From Gemmataceae bacterium (lineage in GTDB: Bacteria; Planctomycetota; Planctomycetia; Gemmatales; Gemmataceae): a DNA stretch of 64,000 nt. The stretch covers positions 2,095,681-2,159,680 of the forward strand of contig LR594584.1 in the NCBI GenBank assembly GCA_901538445.1, given 5' to 3'. The notes beneath the pieces are model-generated. The model was given only the letters and a program-made list of their open reading frames with translations. It was not told the DNA's origin and did not search any database. The first letter of the stretch is position 1; each line of letters begins with the position of its first letter. Positions 16,487 through 24,497 of the stretch are shown piece by piece. The position numbers were made by a program, and so were the translations under genes.

Positions 16487-16945
16487 ATGACGCCTCAGAG
16501 CCCCGGGCGGTTCAGTTACGATTATCCCAGACCGGCCTTGACAGTAGATATTGTGATCGCGACCCGCGAGGCCCGGCCGCGGGTACTGCTGATTCAGCGT
16601 AGGAAAGATCCGTTCGCCGGAAGTTGGGCACTGCCAGGTGGTTTCGTCGAGGAGAATGAACGCATCTCGGATGCCGCTCGGCGCGAACTGGTCGAGGAGA
16701 CGGGGGTCGCGGTCGCCGATCTGGAACAACTGTATACTGCCGGCGATCCGGGCCGCGATCCCCGCGGCTGGACCGTGTCCGTGGCGCATCTGGCACAGGT
16801 GGACCCGAGCGACTTGAAGCCCATTGCGGCCGACGACGCATCGGCCGTCGGGTGGTTCCCGCTCGACGAACTGCCGGCACTCGCGTTCGACCACGCGATG
16901 ATCCTGGCCCGCGCCCGGGCGCGCCTGCTGGACCGCACGGCGTGA
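16487..16945 (+). CDS. NUDIX hydrolase
   Basis: This encodes 152 residues from ATG 16487. The complete Nudix box GX5EX7REUXEEXGU occupies residues 52-74 (GFVEEN, then ERISDAARRELVEETGV). The preceding LLIQRRKDPFAGSWALPGG is the usual lead-in. ADP-ribose pyrophosphatase-like members share this length and the DPRGWTVSVAH strand. It hydrolyses a nucleoside diphosphate linked to another moiety in the cytosol; the exact substrate cannot be read. Upstream 16430-16486 is rich in G/C runs (GGGGGGCCGCGGAGCCCCC) that could fold. Confidence 0.93.
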   Translation: MTPQSPGRFSYDYPRPALTVDIVIATREARPRVLLIQRRKDPFAGSWALPGGFVEENERISDAARRELVEETGVAVADLEQLYTAGDPGRDPRGWTVSVAHLAQVDPSDLKPIAADDASAVGWFPLDELPALAFDHAMILARARARLLDRTA

Positions 16946-16969
16946 CCCCGGGCTCACGGGCGCCGGGCC

Positions 16970-17842
16970 TCACTGCGAGTGGCCGAAGACCTGGGTGAAG
17001 AACAGCCGGCCGAAGGCGTCGGCCCTCACGGAGACGCCGATCTCGGTGAAGCCCGCGCGGAGGATGTTCGCCCGGTGCCCGGCCGAGCCCATCCAGGCGC
17101 TCATGACCGAAGCGGCACTCGTGAAGCCGTACGCGATGTTCTCCCCGTAGCCGAAGCTCTGGGTCCAGGTGTCGTACCCGGCGAGGTCGAGGCGGTTCGA
17201 GATCTCGGGGCGGGCGGTGCCGTAGAGCGTGTGCTGCATCGCGGCCTGTCCGTTGGGGCCGGGGCTCAGGGCGGCCATGTCCTGCGAGTGGAACGTGGCG
17301 GCCGCGTTCAGCTTCAGATTGACCCGGAGCGCCGGGAGCCCGGCGGCGACCCGTTGGACGTTCACGAGCCGGATGATCTCCGCCTCGATGGCCGTGTTGG
17401 CGACCGAGCGGACCGGGCTGCCCTGCTGGACGTTGTTGGTGCCGGGGCCGCCGTCGAGGGTGTCGGTGCCGCCCCCGCCCCAGATGAGGTCGTTCCCGGC
17501 CCCGCCGGCGATCCAGTCGTTCCCGGCCCCGCCGTAGATCTGGTCGTTGCCCGCGTTGCCGACGATGGCGTCGTTGCCCACGCCGCCGTAGATGATCGAC
17601 CCGAACTGGGTCCGGTCGCGGATCACGTCGTTCCCGCCCCCCGCGGTGACCACGATGCGGGCCACCCCGGCCCGCGGGTACGCGGCCCCGTTGACGACGA
17701 TCGCCGTCGCGGTCTGGTCCAGAACGATCGTGTCGTTCCCCTCGGTCCCGGTCACGGTGAGGGTGCCGTAGGTGATGTTGACCGTCGCGGGGCAGTCGCG
17801 GACTTCGAGTTGCTCGACGCCGAGTGTGGCCTTCCGGATCAC
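16970..17842 (-). CDS. RTX-repeat plus CAP/SCP-domain surface protein
   Basis: This encodes 290 residues from GTG 17842. There is no classical signal peptide. The N-terminus VEQLEVRDCPA belongs to the 'LExR' leader type seen on planctomycete surface proteins. Residues about 60-135 hold glycine/aspartate nonapeptide (GGxGND) repeats that bind calcium. Residues about 150-290 are a CAP domain: LVNVQRVAAGLPALRVN, AAATFHSQDMA, GYGENIAYG, GHRANIL and the terminal FFTQVFGH. The usual CAP His/Glu set appears present. An extracellular role is likely; enzymatic activity is unknown. Confidence 0.9.
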   Translation of the reverse strand: MIRKATLGVEQLEVRDCPATVNITYGTLTVTGTEGNDTIVLDQTATAIVVNGAAYPRAGVARIVVTAGGGNDVIRDRTQFGSIIYGGVGNDAIVGNAGNDQIYGGAGNDWIAGGAGNDLIWGGGGTDTLDGGPGTNNVQQGSPVRSVANTAIEAEIIRLVNVQRVAAGLPALRVNLKLNAAATFHSQDMAALSPGPNGQAAMQHTLYGTARPEISNRLDLAGYDTWTQSFGYGENIAYGFTSAASVMSAWMGSAGHRANILRAGFTEIGVSVRADAFGRLFFTQVFGHSQ

Positions 17843-18056
17843 GGTGCGCTCCCGGGCGAACGGTGTGGCAGACGTCCTGTGACGCAACTGTAGGACAGCA
17901 ATTACCCGCCTGCGCGCGAAATTACAACGCGAGGGCCGCTGGTCCGAACGGGCGGCCCGGTACCCGCGAACCTGCGTTGACCCGGTGCGCCGGGGCGGGT
18001 ATTTCGCGGCCCCGGGCCCACGACGGGCCGGCCCATGTGCAAGGAAGCACACCCGT

Positions 18057-18695
18057 ATGATGCGACCGCACCTCTGCGCCCCCGTGGCGGCTCTCGTCGT
18101 GTTCTTCGCCGCCCAGGCTCCCGCGGGCGCACAGGACGTGAAGTGGCGGCACGACTACGCCGCGGCCCGCCGCGAGGCCGCCGAGACCGGCAAGCCGCTG
18201 CTCCTCGACTTCGGCACCGAGGCGTGCGTGTGGTGCCGCAAGCTCGACGGCACCACGTTCCGCGACCCGAAGGTGGCGCGGCTCCTCAACGACCGGTTCA
18301 TCCCGGTGAAGATCGACGCGACCAAGTACGAGAAGCTCACCAGCATGCTCGGGATCGACGGGTTCCCGACGCTGCTGCTGGCGACGCCGGACGGGAAGGT
18401 CGCGGGCCGGCACGCGGGGTACGCTGACGTGTCGCAACTCACCGCGCTGCTGGGCAAGGCCCCGGCCCCGAACCCTCCGCCGAGCGCGGGAGTGGTCCCG
18501 GCGTCGGCCACGACGCCGGCGGTGCCGGTCCCGGTCCCGGTGGTGCCCGCGTTCCCGCCCCCGGCCCCGGTGCGACCGGCCGCGCCGATGGTCGCCGAGG
18601 AGCCGACCGCCGACCGCCTGCTCCGTGCCAGGGAGCAGATCGACGCCGACCTCGCGGCGCTGCACGCCAAGATCGCCACGTCGCTGGAGAAGTAG
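18057..18695 (+). CDS. Exported thioredoxin-fold protein with proline-rich tail
   Basis: This encodes 212 residues from tandem ATGs at 18057/18060. The signal peptide is MMRPHLCAPVAALVVFFAAQAPAGA. The thioredoxin_7-like domain (about 28-140) has active site CVWC in FGTEACVWCRKLD and the cis-Pro loop IDGFPTLLL. A Pro/Ala/Val linker (about 143-182) leads to a C-terminal helix (ADRLLRAREQIDADLAALHA). It probably acts as a periplasmic thiol reductase or oxidase, or as part of a DsbD-like pathway. It is divergent from the RTX-CAP gene. Confidence 0.9.
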   Translation: MMRPHLCAPVAALVVFFAAQAPAGAQDVKWRHDYAAARREAAETGKPLLLDFGTEACVWCRKLDGTTFRDPKVARLLNDRFIPVKIDATKYEKLTSMLGIDGFPTLLLATPDGKVAGRHAGYADVSQLTALLGKAPAPNPPPSAGVVPASATTPAVPVPVPVVPAFPPPAPVRPAAPMVAEEPTADRLLRAREQIDADLAALHAKIATSLEK

Positions 18696-18710
18696 GACGA
18701 AGTGGAGAGT

Positions 18711-18848
18711 TCATCCGCAGATTACGCAGAAGACACAGATTTTCAGACAAGAAGCAGGTGGCAGAAAGCAGAGACGAGTTCCGGACTCCTCGGTCTCTGC
18801 CCTCTGTTTTGAAATCTGTGTCTTCTGCGTAATCTGTGGATAACTCTC
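18711..18848. repeat. Inverted repeat (ATCCGCAGATTACGCAGAAG type)
   Basis: The left arm (about 18712-18742) and right arm (about 18809-18845) pair as CCGCAGATTACGCAGAAGAC with GTCTTCTGCGTAATCTGTGG; the middle carries CAGAGAC/GTCTCTG. It fills the gap between two same-strand genes. Confidence 0.92.
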
Positions 18849-18875
18849 CTCTGTGTTCACGCCACGAGACACACC

Positions 18876-19991
18876 ATGCGCTCCCTGCCCCTTGCCGCGG
18901 CGCTGCTCGTCGCCGTGGCCGTCGCCGCGACCGCGGCCGACGACCCCAGGCCCGCGAAGCCGAAGACCGAGAACGTCATCCTCGTGATGCTCGACGGCCT
19001 GCGGTGGCAGGACCTGTTCACCGGGGCCGACGAGGCCCTACTCGACAAGACCCGCGGCGGGGTCGCCGACGCCGCGGCCGTCAAGAAGCGGTTCTGGCGC
19101 GACACCCCCGAGGAGCGGCGCTCGGCGCTCATGCCGTTCTTCTGGGGCACGATTGCCAAGGAGGGGCAGGTCCACGGCAACAAGCTGAAGAAGAGCGTGG
19201 GCCGCGTCACCAACGCCACGAACGTCTCGTACCCCGGGTACAGCGAGGTGCTGTGCGGGTTCGTGGACCCGCTCATCCTCGGGAACGCCAAGATCAGCAA
19301 CCGCAACGAGACCGTGCTCGAGTGGCTCCACAAGAAGCCCGGGTTCGAGGGCAAGGTGGCCGCGTTCACGTCGTGGGAGGTGTTCCCGTACATCATCAAC
19401 GACAAGCGGAGCGGGATCCCGGTGAACGGCGGGTACGCGCCGCTCCGGGGCGTCCCCGACTCGCCCGAGGTGCAACTCCTCAACCGGCTCACGGCCGAGA
19501 CCCCGCTCGACGGCGAGGAGACGCGGTACGACGCGTTCACGTTCCGCGCCGCGATGCTCTACCTCAAGGCGAAGACGCCGCGGGTCACGTTCATCAGCTT
19601 CGACGAGACCGACGCGCAGGGCCACGCGGGGCGGTACGACCGGCTGCTCCACGGCGCGCACAAGAACGACGCCTTCCTCAAGGAGTTGTGGGAGACCGTG
19701 CAGTCGCTGCCCGAGTACAAGGGCAAGACGACGCTGATCGTGACGACCGACCACGGCCGCGGCGACGCGCCGGTCGAGTGGAAGGGCCACGGCGCGAAGA
19801 CCGCCGGTGCGGAGTTCTTCTGGTTCGCGATCCTGGGGCCGGACACGCCCGCACTCGGCGAAATGAAGGACACCGAGTTCACCCAGACGCAAGTCGCGGC
19901 GACGCTCGCCGCGGCGCTGGGCCACGACTACTCCGCCGCGGTCCCCAGGGCCGGCAAGCCGATCGCCGGGGCGGTCAAGGCGGGGCCGTAG
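18876..19991 (+). CDS. Secreted alkaline-phosphatase-superfamily protein
   Basis: This encodes 371 residues from ATG 18876 with signal peptide MRSLPLAAALLVAVAVAATA. The AP-superfamily metal sites are visible: VILVMLDGLRWQDLF (D about 40), a nucleophile region RVTNATNVSYPGYSEVLCG, FISFDETDAQGHAG (D and H) and VTTDHGRGD (D-H). The terminal GHGAKTAGAEFFWFAILGP completes the fold. It resembles phosphodiesterase/phosphoglycerate-mutase-type or sulfatase-like enzymes, without the CxPxR sulfatase motif. Periplasmic phosphate-ester hydrolysis is inferred. Confidence 0.88.
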   Translation: MRSLPLAAALLVAVAVAATAADDPRPAKPKTENVILVMLDGLRWQDLFTGADEALLDKTRGGVADAAAVKKRFWRDTPEERRSALMPFFWGTIAKEGQVHGNKLKKSVGRVTNATNVSYPGYSEVLCGFVDPLILGNAKISNRNETVLEWLHKKPGFEGKVAAFTSWEVFPYIINDKRSGIPVNGGYAPLRGVPDSPEVQLLNRLTAETPLDGEETRYDAFTFRAAMLYLKAKTPRVTFISFDETDAQGHAGRYDRLLHGAHKNDAFLKELWETVQSLPEYKGKTTLIVTTDHGRGDAPVEWKGHGAKTAGAEFFWFAILGPDTPALGEMKDTEFTQTQVAATLAAALGHDYSAAVPRAGKPIAGAVKAGP

Positions 19992-19992
19992 T

Positions 19993-20062
19993 GGCGAGCG
20001 GCGCGGCGTCAGCCCGCCGGTGGTACTCGATCAACCGGCGGGCTGACGCCGCGCCGCTCGCC
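19993..20062. repeat. Perfect 28-bp inverted repeat between two genes
   Basis: The arms are 19993-20020 (GGCGAGCGGCGCGGCGTCAG...) and 20035-20062, with a 14-nt loop. It starts right after the phosphatase stop codon and ends 21 bp before the hldD start, so it would form a hairpin at the operon junction. Confidence 0.93.
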
Positions 20063-20083
20063 GAGGCGCAGGAGGCAGTAGAT

Positions 20084-21049
20084 ATGATCGTCGTCACCGG
20101 CGCGGCCGGGTTCATTGGGTCGAACCTCGCGCACCGCCTCGCCGCGGAGGGCCGCGACTTGCTGCTGGTCGACCACCCGCTCACGCCCGCGAAGTGCGCC
20201 AACTTCGCCGGGCTGTCGCGGTTCCGGTTCCTGGACCACGAGCGGTTCCTCGCGGCGCTCGGCACCGAGGTGCGCGAGGCCGAGGCGGTGTTCCACCTCG
20301 GCGCGTGCAGCTCCACGACCGAAACCAACTGGGACTACCTCGCCCGCAACAACGTCGGCTACACCCGCACCCTCTGGGAGTGGTGCGCCAAGACCGGGTG
20401 CCCGTTCCTCTACGCGTCGAGCGCCGCGACCTACGGCGACGGCTCCCGCGGGTTCGACGACCGCACCCCGCCGACCGAACTCACGCCGCTCAACCTCTAC
20501 GGCAAGAGCAAGAACGACTTCGACGTCTGGGCGCTCGCCGAGGTCGCGGCCGGAAGGCCGCAGCCGCCGCGGTGGGCCGGGTTGAAGTTCTTCAACGTGT
20601 ACGGGCCGCGCGAGCCGCACAAGGGGCGGATGGCGAGCGTCGTGTACCAGACGTGGAAGCAGGTGAAGGCGACCGGCGGGATGGCACTGTTCCGCTCGAC
20701 CGACCCGGCCTACGGCGACGGTGGCCAGCTCCGCGACTTCGTGTGCGTGGCCGACAACGTCGAGCACCTGCTGTGGCTGTGGCGCGGCCCCGCACCGAGC
20801 GGCATCTACAACTCCGGCACCGGCACCCCGCGGACGTTCTTTGATCTGGCGAAGGCGGTGTTCGTCGCGCTCGGCCGCGACCCGAACATCCGGTTCGTCG
20901 ACATGCCCGCGGACCTCGCCGGGAAGTACCAGAACTTCACGAAGGCCGACACGACGAAGCTCCGCGCCGCCGGCTACGACCGCCCGCCGACCGCGCTCGA
21001 AGACGGCGTCCGCGCCACCGTCGCGTGGCTGGAAGCGAACGCGGGTTAA
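20084..21049 (+). CDS. hldD: ADP-L-glycero-D-manno-heptose 6-epimerase
   Basis: This encodes 321 residues from ATG 20084 with RBS GGAGGCAG. It is a short-chain dehydrogenase with NADP motif VTGAAGFIGSNLAHRL (about 4-19). It carries HldD hallmarks CSSTTETNWDYL, ASSAATYGDG, NLYGKSKNDFD (catalytic Tyr and Lys), KFFNVYGPREPHKGRMASV, and FRSTDPAYGDGGQLRDFVCV. It makes the L,D-heptose donor for lipopolysaccharide inner core. The neighbouring ArnT-like membrane transferase fits an envelope role. A family C hairpin follows at the 3' end. Confidence 0.95.
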   Translation: MIVVTGAAGFIGSNLAHRLAAEGRDLLLVDHPLTPAKCANFAGLSRFRFLDHERFLAALGTEVREAEAVFHLGACSSTTETNWDYLARNNVGYTRTLWEWCAKTGCPFLYASSAATYGDGSRGFDDRTPPTELTPLNLYGKSKNDFDVWALAEVAAGRPQPPRWAGLKFFNVYGPREPHKGRMASVVYQTWKQVKATGGMALFRSTDPAYGDGGQLRDFVCVADNVEHLLWLWRGPAPSGIYNSGTGTPRTFFDLAKAVFVALGRDPNIRFVDMPADLAGKYQNFTKADTTKLRAAGYDRPPTALEDGVRATVAWLEANAG

Positions 21050-21052
21050 TTC

Positions 21053-21120
21053 TGGTGGGGCAGGCATTCTTGCCTGCCTCGTGAGGCACTGGGAGGCAGG
21101 CAAGAATGCCTGCCCCACCA
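21053..21120. repeat. Perfect 28-bp inverted repeat, family C, third copy
   Basis: The arms are 21053-21080 and 21093-21120, loop 12 nt. Compared with the 11049 copy, CAGACA became CAGGCA with the compensating change in the other arm. It sits between two convergent genes (hldD and the ArnT-like gene). Confidence 0.93.
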
Positions 21121-21129
21121 GGACCAGAT

Positions 21130-22695
21130 TCACTGCCGCGGCGGCACCTGGTACTTCGGGTACACGACGACGACGTCGCACAGGCCCCACGGGGTCGAGC
21201 CGAACAGCGCGTCGAGCACCCCGCGGCCGTACTTCCGCCGTAGGCTCACCTCCTCGCGAATCCCCAGGCTCGGCGGCAGGATCTCCTTGAACCCGGCCAG
21301 TGACTGCTGGTGCGTGAACAGGATCACGGTCTCCGGGCGGTGGTGGCACTCGACGAACATCTGGTTCACGTCCTTGGTCCGCACGTTCCGCAGGTCGCTC
21401 CGGTTCGAGTAGAACGCCAGCGAGTCGCAGTTCCGCGGGAAGCACAGCACCGACGTGTCCGGGTCGGCGACGAACCGCTCGACCAGCTCCGGGCGGCCGT
21501 AGGGCGACCGCTCCTTGGCGTACCACGGCATGCCGACGTGCGAGACGAACAGCACGAACGACGCCATCACGCCGACCAGACCCGGCGTCGCCAGCGACGT
21601 GTTCCACCGCGTCCGGCCCACGAACTCGCCGAGCGCCAGGCACAGGAACGGGTACGCCGGCAGGATGTACGTCGGCAGCTTGCTTCCGGAGCAACTGAAG
21701 AAGAACACGCACCACAGCCCGGCCAGCAGCCAGAACCCGGCGGCGAGCGCGGGCCGTGCGTTGGTGGACGTCTCGCCGCGGAGCAGGTCGCGGGCGAACG
21801 CGCCGAGCAGGACCGTTCCCGGGAGCAACCCGCCGAGCAGGATCGGGACGTAGTACCAGATCGGTTGCAGGTGGTCGAACGGTTGCAGGAACCGCATGAC
21901 GTTGTGCTGCCAGAAGAAGTACCCGAGGAACTGCGGTTGCTCGCGGAGCATCGCGACGTACCACGGCACGTTCACCGCAACCACGACCGCGGCGAACAGG
22001 GCGTAGTGCCGCAGTCGCGCGACCTGGCGGGCCGCGAGGAACCCGTAGGTCCACAGCGGGACGAACAGCAGCATCTCGGCGATCGGCCCCTTCGTGAGGA
22101 AGCCCAGGCCGGACGCGAACGCGGCCGCGACCCACCACCCGGGTTTCAGCGAGCCGGTCCGCACCGCCTCGAACCCGCACAGCACCGACACCGTGACGCA
22201 CAGCGTCAGCAGGCCGTCGAGGAGCAGCAGGCGCGCGACGCACACGAACCCCGGCGCGACGCTCAGCAACAGGGCGGCCCAGAACGCGCCGCGCTCGCCG
22301 ATGCTGCGGCGTCCGATCAGGTACACGGCGAGGATCGTGAGGTGGACGCACACCGCCGGCACGAGCCGCGCCGCCGCCGGCGACACGCCGAACGCCTGGT
22401 ACGACAGCGCGACGAGCCAGTACATGAGCGGGGGCTTGTCGAGGTACGGCTGGCCCTGGAGCGTCGGCACGACCCACGCGTCGTTCGCCACCATCTCCTT
22501 GGGGATCTGGGCGTACCGGCCCTCGTCGGGCTCGAGCAGGTGGAAGTTCAGCGTCGGGTACAGCACCGCGGCCGGGAGCAGCACCACGACCAGCAGCGCC
22601 CACGGTCGGACCCGCGTGTCGACCGCACCCTCGCCGGGGAACAGGACGCGGGTGAACAGGAACGACACCCACCCGAGCAGCGACCGCGCTTCCAT
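21130..22695 (-). CDS. ArnT/PMT-like membrane glycosyltransferase (GT83 type)
   Basis: This encodes 521 residues from ATG 22695 (MEARSLLGWV). The first loop carries EPDEGRYAQIPKEMV, the acidic site of ArnT/PMT GT-C enzymes, and then LDKPPLMYWL. Ten or more hydrophobic spans follow (LLVVVLLPAAVLYP, ILAVYLIG, AALLLSVAPGFV and so on). The C-terminus is soluble (about 410-521). ArnT transfers a sugar from an undecaprenyl-phosphate donor to lipid A; other members glycosylate proteins or lipids. A specific donor cannot be assigned. It is convergent with hldD. Confidence 0.9.
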   Translation of the reverse strand: MEARSLLGWVSFLFTRVLFPGEGAVDTRVRPWALLVVVLLPAAVLYPTLNFHLLEPDEGRYAQIPKEMVANDAWVVPTLQGQPYLDKPPLMYWLVALSYQAFGVSPAAARLVPAVCVHLTILAVYLIGRRSIGERGAFWAALLLSVAPGFVCVARLLLLDGLLTLCVTVSVLCGFEAVRTGSLKPGWWVAAAFASGLGFLTKGPIAEMLLFVPLWTYGFLAARQVARLRHYALFAAVVVAVNVPWYVAMLREQPQFLGYFFWQHNVMRFLQPFDHLQPIWYYVPILLGGLLPGTVLLGAFARDLLRGETSTNARPALAAGFWLLAGLWCVFFFSCSGSKLPTYILPAYPFLCLALGEFVGRTRWNTSLATPGLVGVMASFVLFVSHVGMPWYAKERSPYGRPELVERFVADPDTSVLCFPRNCDSLAFYSNRSDLRNVRTKDVNQMFVECHHRPETVILFTHQQSLAGFKEILPPSLGIREEVSLRRKYGRGVLDALFGSTPWGLCDVVVVYPKYQVPPRQ

Positions 22696-22903
22696 ACGCG
22701 AACCTCCAAACGGAACCGTGCCGGGACTATCGCACGCCGCCGCTCGTGCGGTCAACCCGGGCTGCGCGGCCACCCGTTAACCACCGCTGGGCGCTGCGTT
22801 TCCAGTGTGAATGCCGGGCCGGCGGGAACCGTCGGTTTTCACGGGCGGCTTGGTATTTGCCGTGTACGATGGCCGTGCCTGCTCACATCACGAGGGTCCG
22901 TCA

Positions 22904-24040
22904 ATGAAGATGCGTTTGTTCGTCGCTGCGGCCGCGTTCGCAGCCCTGGTCGCGCTGCTGCCGGCCGGCCGGTCGCAGGACAGGGCCGCGCCGGACGCGA
23001 GGGCGATCGCCGCGAAGGCCGCCGAGTTCCTCAAGAAGACGCAGAACGAGAACGGGAGCTGGGGCAAGGAGCCCCAGAGCCGCGGCTTGACGGGCGTGAT
23101 CGTCACCGGGCTGATTCGCACCGGGACCAGGCCGGCCGACGCGCCGGTCGCCAAGGGCGTGAAGTACATCGAGTCGCTGGTGAACGAGAAGTCGGGGCAC
23201 ATCGCCGGGGACGACGCGAAGGCCACGCTCGTCAACTACACGACCAGCATCAACATCATGGCCCTCAACGCCGCCGGGAAGGACGACAAGTACAAGGCGG
23301 TGATCGCCAACGCCGCCAAGTACCTGAAGGAGTACCAGTGGGACGACGCCCGCGGCAAGAAGGAGGACAGCGACTACTTCGGCGGGGCCGGGTACGCCGG
23401 CGACAAGAGCCGCCCGGACCTGTCGAACACCGCGTTCTTCCTGGAGGCGCTCAAGGAGGCGGGGGTGAGCAAGGACGACCCGGCGTTCAAGAAGGCGCTC
23501 GTGTTCGTGGGCCGGTGCCAGAACCTCAAGAGCGAGCACAACACCGCCCCGTGGGCCGAGAAGAACAACGACGGGAGCTTCGTCTACACCGGGGCCAACG
23601 GGGGCGAGAACCGGCGGACCGACGGCGAGGGCGTGAAGACCGACATGGGCGGGTACGGCAGCATGACCTACGCCGGCATCAAGAGCATGGTGTACTGCGG
23701 GGTCGGCCGCGACGACCCGCGGATGAAGAAGGCCCTGGAGTGGGTCGCCAAGAACTACACCCTCGACGCCAACCCGGGGATGCCCGAGGCGAACAGCCAG
23801 CGGGGGCTGTTCTACTACTACCACACGTTCGCCAAGTGCATGAGCGCCCTGGGCGACGACACGTTCACCGACGCCAAGGGCGTCAAGCACGACTGGCGGG
23901 CCGACCTGCTCGCGGCCCTGGCCAAGCGGCAGCGGCCCGACGGGAGCTTCGTCAACGAGACCGACCGGTGGATGGAGGGCGACCCGAACCTCGTCACCGG
24001 CTACGCCCTGATGGCGCTGAGCTACTGCCAGAAGAAGTGA
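22904..24040 (+). CDS. Secreted prenyltransferase/squalene-cyclase-fold (alpha-alpha barrel) protein
   Basis: This encodes 378 residues from ATG 22904 with signal peptide MKMRLFVAAAAFAALVALLPAG. Repeated Q-x-x-x-G-S/W units (KTQNENGSWGK, KEYQWDD, KRQRPDGSFVNE) mark the alpha/alpha toroid of squalene-cyclase/terpenoid-cyclase-like proteins. The catalytic DxDD of real cyclases is not seen, so it is probably a structural or binding protein of the planctomycete prenyltransferase-repeat group. It ends 26 bp before a strong hairpin. Confidence 0.85.
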   Translation: MKMRLFVAAAAFAALVALLPAGRSQDRAAPDARAIAAKAAEFLKKTQNENGSWGKEPQSRGLTGVIVTGLIRTGTRPADAPVAKGVKYIESLVNEKSGHIAGDDAKATLVNYTTSINIMALNAAGKDDKYKAVIANAAKYLKEYQWDDARGKKEDSDYFGGAGYAGDKSRPDLSNTAFFLEALKEAGVSKDDPAFKKALVFVGRCQNLKSEHNTAPWAEKNNDGSFVYTGANGGENRRTDGEGVKTDMGGYGSMTYAGIKSMVYCGVGRDDPRMKKALEWVAKNYTLDANPGMPEANSQRGLFYYYHTFAKCMSALGDDTFTDAKGVKHDWRADLLAALAKRQRPDGSFVNETDRWMEGDPNLVTGYALMALSYCQKK

Positions 24041-24066
24041 GCGGTGCGCGGGGAGCGAACCTGAGC

Positions 24067-24103
24067 AGAGACCCGCCCGCGACTCTGTCGCGGGCGGGTC
24101 TCT
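24067..24103 (+). terminator. Hairpin after prenyltransferase-fold gene
   Basis: AGAGACCCGCCCGCGA (24067-24082) pairs perfectly with 24088-24103 around loop CTCTG. Flanking GAGCGAAC/GTTCGCTC extends the stem. No T-run follows, so it is either an atypical terminator or a repeat element. Confidence 0.6.
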
Positions 24104-24497
24104 GTTCGCTCGGGGTCGGGCGGAAGCGAGCCGGACCTTCCGATCAGCAAGCTGTTCGGTCCGGGCACCCGTTCGCGGGTGGCCCGAGTACTGCAGCCGC
24201 CCGACCACTTCTCCGGGCACCGGCCACTCGACCTCTGGGGCCCGCCCCACCTTGGCCCGCGCTCCGTGCGTTGGTCTTCCCAGTCCCCACCCGGCGGGGT
24301 CCGACTCCGGCCGCCGCCCCGATGGGGTCCGACCGCATTTTCGCGGCCCGTCCGCCCCGGCCCCTTGCGGGGCGGTGTGCGACCACCGGTTGCGTTCTAC
24401 CAGACCCCTCTCCCGGGGGTAAAATGCAGGCGTTCGCGCCGCCCACGCGAACGTCGTCGGGACGGTCGGGCGGGGGCGACCCGCCGCGAGTGGGGAC
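24104..24497. other. Non-coding gap before the PAS hybrid kinase
   Basis: No gene is supported in these about 390 bp. The base composition is CCCCGCC-rich with scattered CGGACC/GGTCCG words, and no clear promoter or family repeat is seen. The kinase promoter should lie here. Confidence 0.5.

Noticed and set aside
18057..18695. Second selenoprotein among the redox proteins
   Set aside because: This thioredoxin has a normal CVWC and the redoxin fusion has Cys64. Neither has an in-frame UGA.
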